This document shows, piece after piece, positions 22,115-22,801 of a stretch of DNA of 22,801 bases. The notes below the pieces were generated by a model, which was not told the origin of the DNA, ran no database searches, and saw only the letters and a list, made by a program, of their open reading frames with translations. A program made the position numbers and the translations under genes. The stretch is from DAOUBA01 sp034432855 (GTDB lineage Bacteria; Chloroflexota; Anaerolineae; B4-G1). Each line of letters starts with the position of its first letter. Positions within the stretch are counted from its first letter, which is position 1. The stretch lies in the NCBI GenBank assembly GCA_034432855.1, contig DAOUBA010000119.1:1-22801 (forward strand). The letters run 5' to 3'.

Positions 22115-22801
22115 TTACTCCGTGATGTCCCACTCCATGATGCTGTAGAGCGGCGATACGCCGGAGAACGAGACGTTGCTCAAGCGATCGCTGACGATCC
22201 AGTAGTCGGGATCGGAATAGATCGCCAGCCAGTAGACCTGGTCGTGGATGATCTGGCTGATCCGACGGACGATGTCGCGGCGCTCCGTGGCGTTGATCGT
22301 CACCAACTGCTGGCGGAAGAGCGCATCCAGTTCCTCGTCACAGCCAAAGTAGTTGTAGCCCCACGGGTTCTCGTCGTCGGGAATCTGATCGCACAGCCAG
22401 TAGTCGGTGTCGGGATCGGGGAAGGCCGTAGGCACGTCCGACCATTCCATGATGTCGCAATCGCCCACCGCCGCCGGGCCGTCGTCGGTGTAACTGCCGA
22501 AGAGGATGTCGGAATCGTAGTGTTGGATGTCCAGGTTGATGCCGACCTCGCGCAACTGCTGTTGGGCCACGGCCTGGATGTCCTGGCGGATCTCGCGCGT
22601 CGTCGTGCAGTGCACAATCGTCAGGTCGTTGCCGGCGGCATCTTCGCGGATACCGTCGCCGTCGGTGTCCGTCCAGCCGGCGTCCTCCAGTAACTGTCGG
22701 GCAGCGTCCGGGTTATAGGTCCAGGGCTCGATGTCGGGGCTGACGTACTCCGGCATGCCGTCCCAGTAGGATTCGGAGACGGTGGTCAGGCCCAACAACA
22801 G
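22115..22801 (-). CDS. Family 5 extracellular solute-binding protein, C-terminal part
   Basis: A fragment of 228 residues of a peptide/nickel-type solute-binding protein; the N-terminal part lies beyond the right edge. YNPDAARQLLEDAGWTDTDGDGIRED is the family-wide signature, followed by LTIVHCTTTREIRQDIQAVAQQQLREVGINLDI. A final ERRDIVRRISQIIHDQVYWLAIY segment before the C-terminus is also typical. Its DTDGDG loop resembles the loop in the OppB-like permease. It is the first gene of the transporter operon in view. The ligand cannot be read from this part. Confidence 0.92.
   Translation of the reverse strand: MLLGLTTVSESYWDGMPEYVSPDIEPWTYNPDAARQLLEDAGWTDTDGDGIREDAAGNDLTIVHCTTTREIRQDIQAVAQQQLREVGINLDIQHYDSDILFGSYTDDGPAAVGDCDIMEWSDVPTAFPDPDTDYWLCDQIPDDENPWGYNYFGCDEELDALFRQQLVTINATERRDIVRRISQIIHDQVYWLAIYSDPDYWIVSDRLSNVSFSGVSPLYSIMEWDITE

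Overview
The window looks like a chromosomal segment of a high-GC bacterium, most likely a Chloroflexota (Anaerolineae/Caldilineae-like) genome. That is inferred from gene style, not from any marker gene. The clues are exported proteins with Pro/Thr linkers after a lipobox, several L,D-transpeptidases and LysM proteins, HdrA-like flavoproteins without methanogenesis genes, an Opp-type transporter with an acetylpolyamine-amidohydrolase-like protein, and many families of short interspersed repeats. I found no rRNA, tRNA, CRISPR array, transposase or phage gene. No gene-free stretch exceeds 300 bp; the longest (20754-20976) holds a MITE-like inverted repeat.

Layout. 1-503: C-terminal part of a CreD-like membrane protein (+). 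500-3582: two tandem HdrA-like flavoproteins (-) whose iron-sulfur modules complement each other. 3590-3669: two back-to-back promoters. 3701-4333: cytidylate-kinase-like protein (+). 4342-4497: a palindrome followed by a second palindromic element between 26-bp direct repeats. 4466-5545: a small unknown gene, a PIN-domain toxin gene broken by an in-frame TGA, and its Phd/YefM-like antitoxin (-). 5644-8535: CapA-like lipoprotein and L,D-transpeptidase (-). 8690-12761: a compact minus-strand run of HAD phosphatase, alkyltransferase, lipoprotein, second L,D-transpeptidase and YprB-like exonuclease. 12893-13537 (-) and 13689-15254 (+): divergent LysM lipoprotein and LysM/M23 endopeptidase. 15330-16586: glycosyltransferase (-). 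16679-22801: Opp/Dpp transporter operon (binding protein, two permeases, two ATPases) ending in the deacetylase (-).

How the genes work together. The centre of the window concerns the cell envelope: two YkuD transpeptidases, a LasA/M23A-like endopeptidase, LysM proteins, a CapA-like lipoprotein and a glycosyltransferase. The right end is a peptide/polyamine-type import system with a cytoplasmic zinc deacetylase that could process what is imported. The HdrA pair is a redox (electron transfer or bifurcation-type) module without HdrB/HdrC in view.

The most unusual signal is the density and variety of short repeats: heptamer and octamer degenerate arrays, GC-rich palindromes and a TIR element. 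Several lie inside reading frames (HdrA-like, glycosyltransferase, YprB-like) or supply stop codons, C-terminal tails or a Shine-Dalgarno sequence. I did not see a convincing new defence or mobile system. The best candidates for novelty are this repeat invasion of genes, the complementary HdrA pair, and the transporter-deacetylase operon.
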